A stretch of DNA of 5,908 bases. It comes from Nanobdellota archaeon (GTDB taxonomy: Archaea > Nanobdellota > Nanobdellia > Woesearchaeales > UBA12501). The notes below the pieces were generated by a model. It saw only the letters and a program-made list of their open reading frames with translations. It made no database searches and was not told the DNA's origin. The position numbers and the translations under genes were made by a program. This document shows positions 5,546 to 5,908 of this stretch, one piece after another (the first letter of the stretch is position 1; the number at the start of each line of letters is the position of its first letter). The DNA lies in NCBI GenBank assembly GCA_018812465.1, contig JAHJCS010000041.1, positions 1 to 5,908 on the forward strand, in the 5' to 3' direction.

Positions 5546-5908
5546 CTATTCAATTCCTCTCTCCAGATGGCCTGTTGTGTATCCCTTCTTTATCCTGCTG
5601 TCATCAAACTTTTTATTATTAAGGATTTTCCTATAAATCCTTACAAACTTTCCAGCATCCTTGTGAGAGTCAATGTAGAAATATCTTATTCCTTTGCTGA
5701 TGCATTCTTTTGTCTTGTTGAACAGGCCTATCTGATTAGAATTGAGTATCTCTGTCATTCCATTATAATTCCTTATCTTGAACCTCCTTCCTTCTTCATC
5801 AATAATCTCTGGCGCAGAGATTTTCTCTTTTGATGTCATGAGCACAATGTCTCCATGTGTTATCAGGATAAACCTTTTGCTCTTCATTGCTTCTATCTCT
5901 TTTATGCT
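5546..5908 (-). CDS. Peptidase U32-family protein, C-terminal part (5'-partial)
   Basis: The reading frame is open to the right edge, so the N-terminal part lies outside the window; 120 residues are visible. The ATG at 5887 is internal, because the seven codons before it (SIKEIEA) fit the family alignment. Family landmarks in order, numbered from that methionine, are THGDIVLMTS (10-19), the position of the HG-x-x-x-LM segment of U32 proteins; EEGRRFKIRN (31-40); a TEILNSNQIGLF segment (45-56); KGIRYFYIDSHKDAGKFVRIYRKIL (65-89), the helix-strand region around the family's conserved Gly-Ile; and the C-terminal GYTTGHLERG (102-111), which resembles the TTGH-x-x-RG ending of many members. U32 proteins include collagenase-like peptidases and RNA-hydroxylation or ubiquinone accessory proteins, usually about 400 or more residues long. 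The Cys ligands seen in some members are not in the visible part, so the exact subfamily is open. Confidence 0.72.
   Translation of the reverse strand, partial: SIKEIEAMKSKRFILITHGDIVLMTSKEKISAPEIIDEEGRRFKIRNYNGMTEILNSNQIGLFNKTKECISKGIRYFYIDSHKDAGKFVRIYRKILNNKKFDDSRIKKGYTTGHLERGIE

Noticed and set aside
5480..5833. Plus-strand ORF of 117 codons
   Set aside because: It lies mostly antisense to the U32-family coding region, whose motifs are recognisable, and has no promoter or family resemblance.

Overview
The window looks archaeal, and the style fits a DPANN-type lineage such as the Woesearchaeota/Pacearchaeota group. That placement is inference from style, not from a marker gene. The signs are compact genes with short gaps and 4-nt ATGA overlaps, arginine written mostly as AGG/AGA, frequent ATA codons, a GAGGTG Shine-Dalgarno inside an operon, and TATA boxes (TTTAAAAA, TTTATATA) placed for leaderless or nearly leaderless mRNAs.

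Positions 1-3959 (+ strand) hold one co-directional cluster of three genes. The first is a large, basic, helical protein whose 5' end lies outside the window. The second is a 191-residue coiled-coil protein. The third is a 694-residue TIM-barrel protein of the xylose isomerase-like/endonuclease IV superfold. It keeps a nearly complete set of metal-ligand residues, but the barrel is split by an insertion of roughly 270-290 residues. The 33-nt gap and the 4-nt start/stop overlap suggest the three act together. I recognise no named pathway, and this is the best candidate for an undescribed system here.

Positions 3960-4311 contain no convincing gene. They hold two tandem, related, strongly self-complementary units, each bounded by the same 11-bp arm GGCARCAACAA / TTGTTGYTGCC. 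Each unit carries an inner hairpin built from GAAAATCC/GGATTTTC. The block is dense in CpG (17 in about 250 nt, against none in 4247-4500), so it looks like a mobile or structured-RNA element placed in ordinary DNA.

Positions 4312-4833 (+) encode a small class I SAM-dependent methyltransferase, probably from a leaderless mRNA. It converges, with a 6-nt gap, on a minus-strand toxin-antitoxin pair at 4840-5369. The pair consists of a DUF4258-like toxin gene followed by an antitoxin that joins a YgiT/MqsA-type zinc finger to an AbrB/SpoVT DNA-binding domain. An AT-rich palindrome and a wider inverted repeat sit at the pair's promoter and are likely autoregulatory operators.

Positions 5546-5908 (-) are the C-terminal end of a peptidase U32-family protein that runs off the right edge. 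The gap 5370-5545 holds the toxin-antitoxin promoter region and two TTCCGG-centred palindromic motifs of unknown role.
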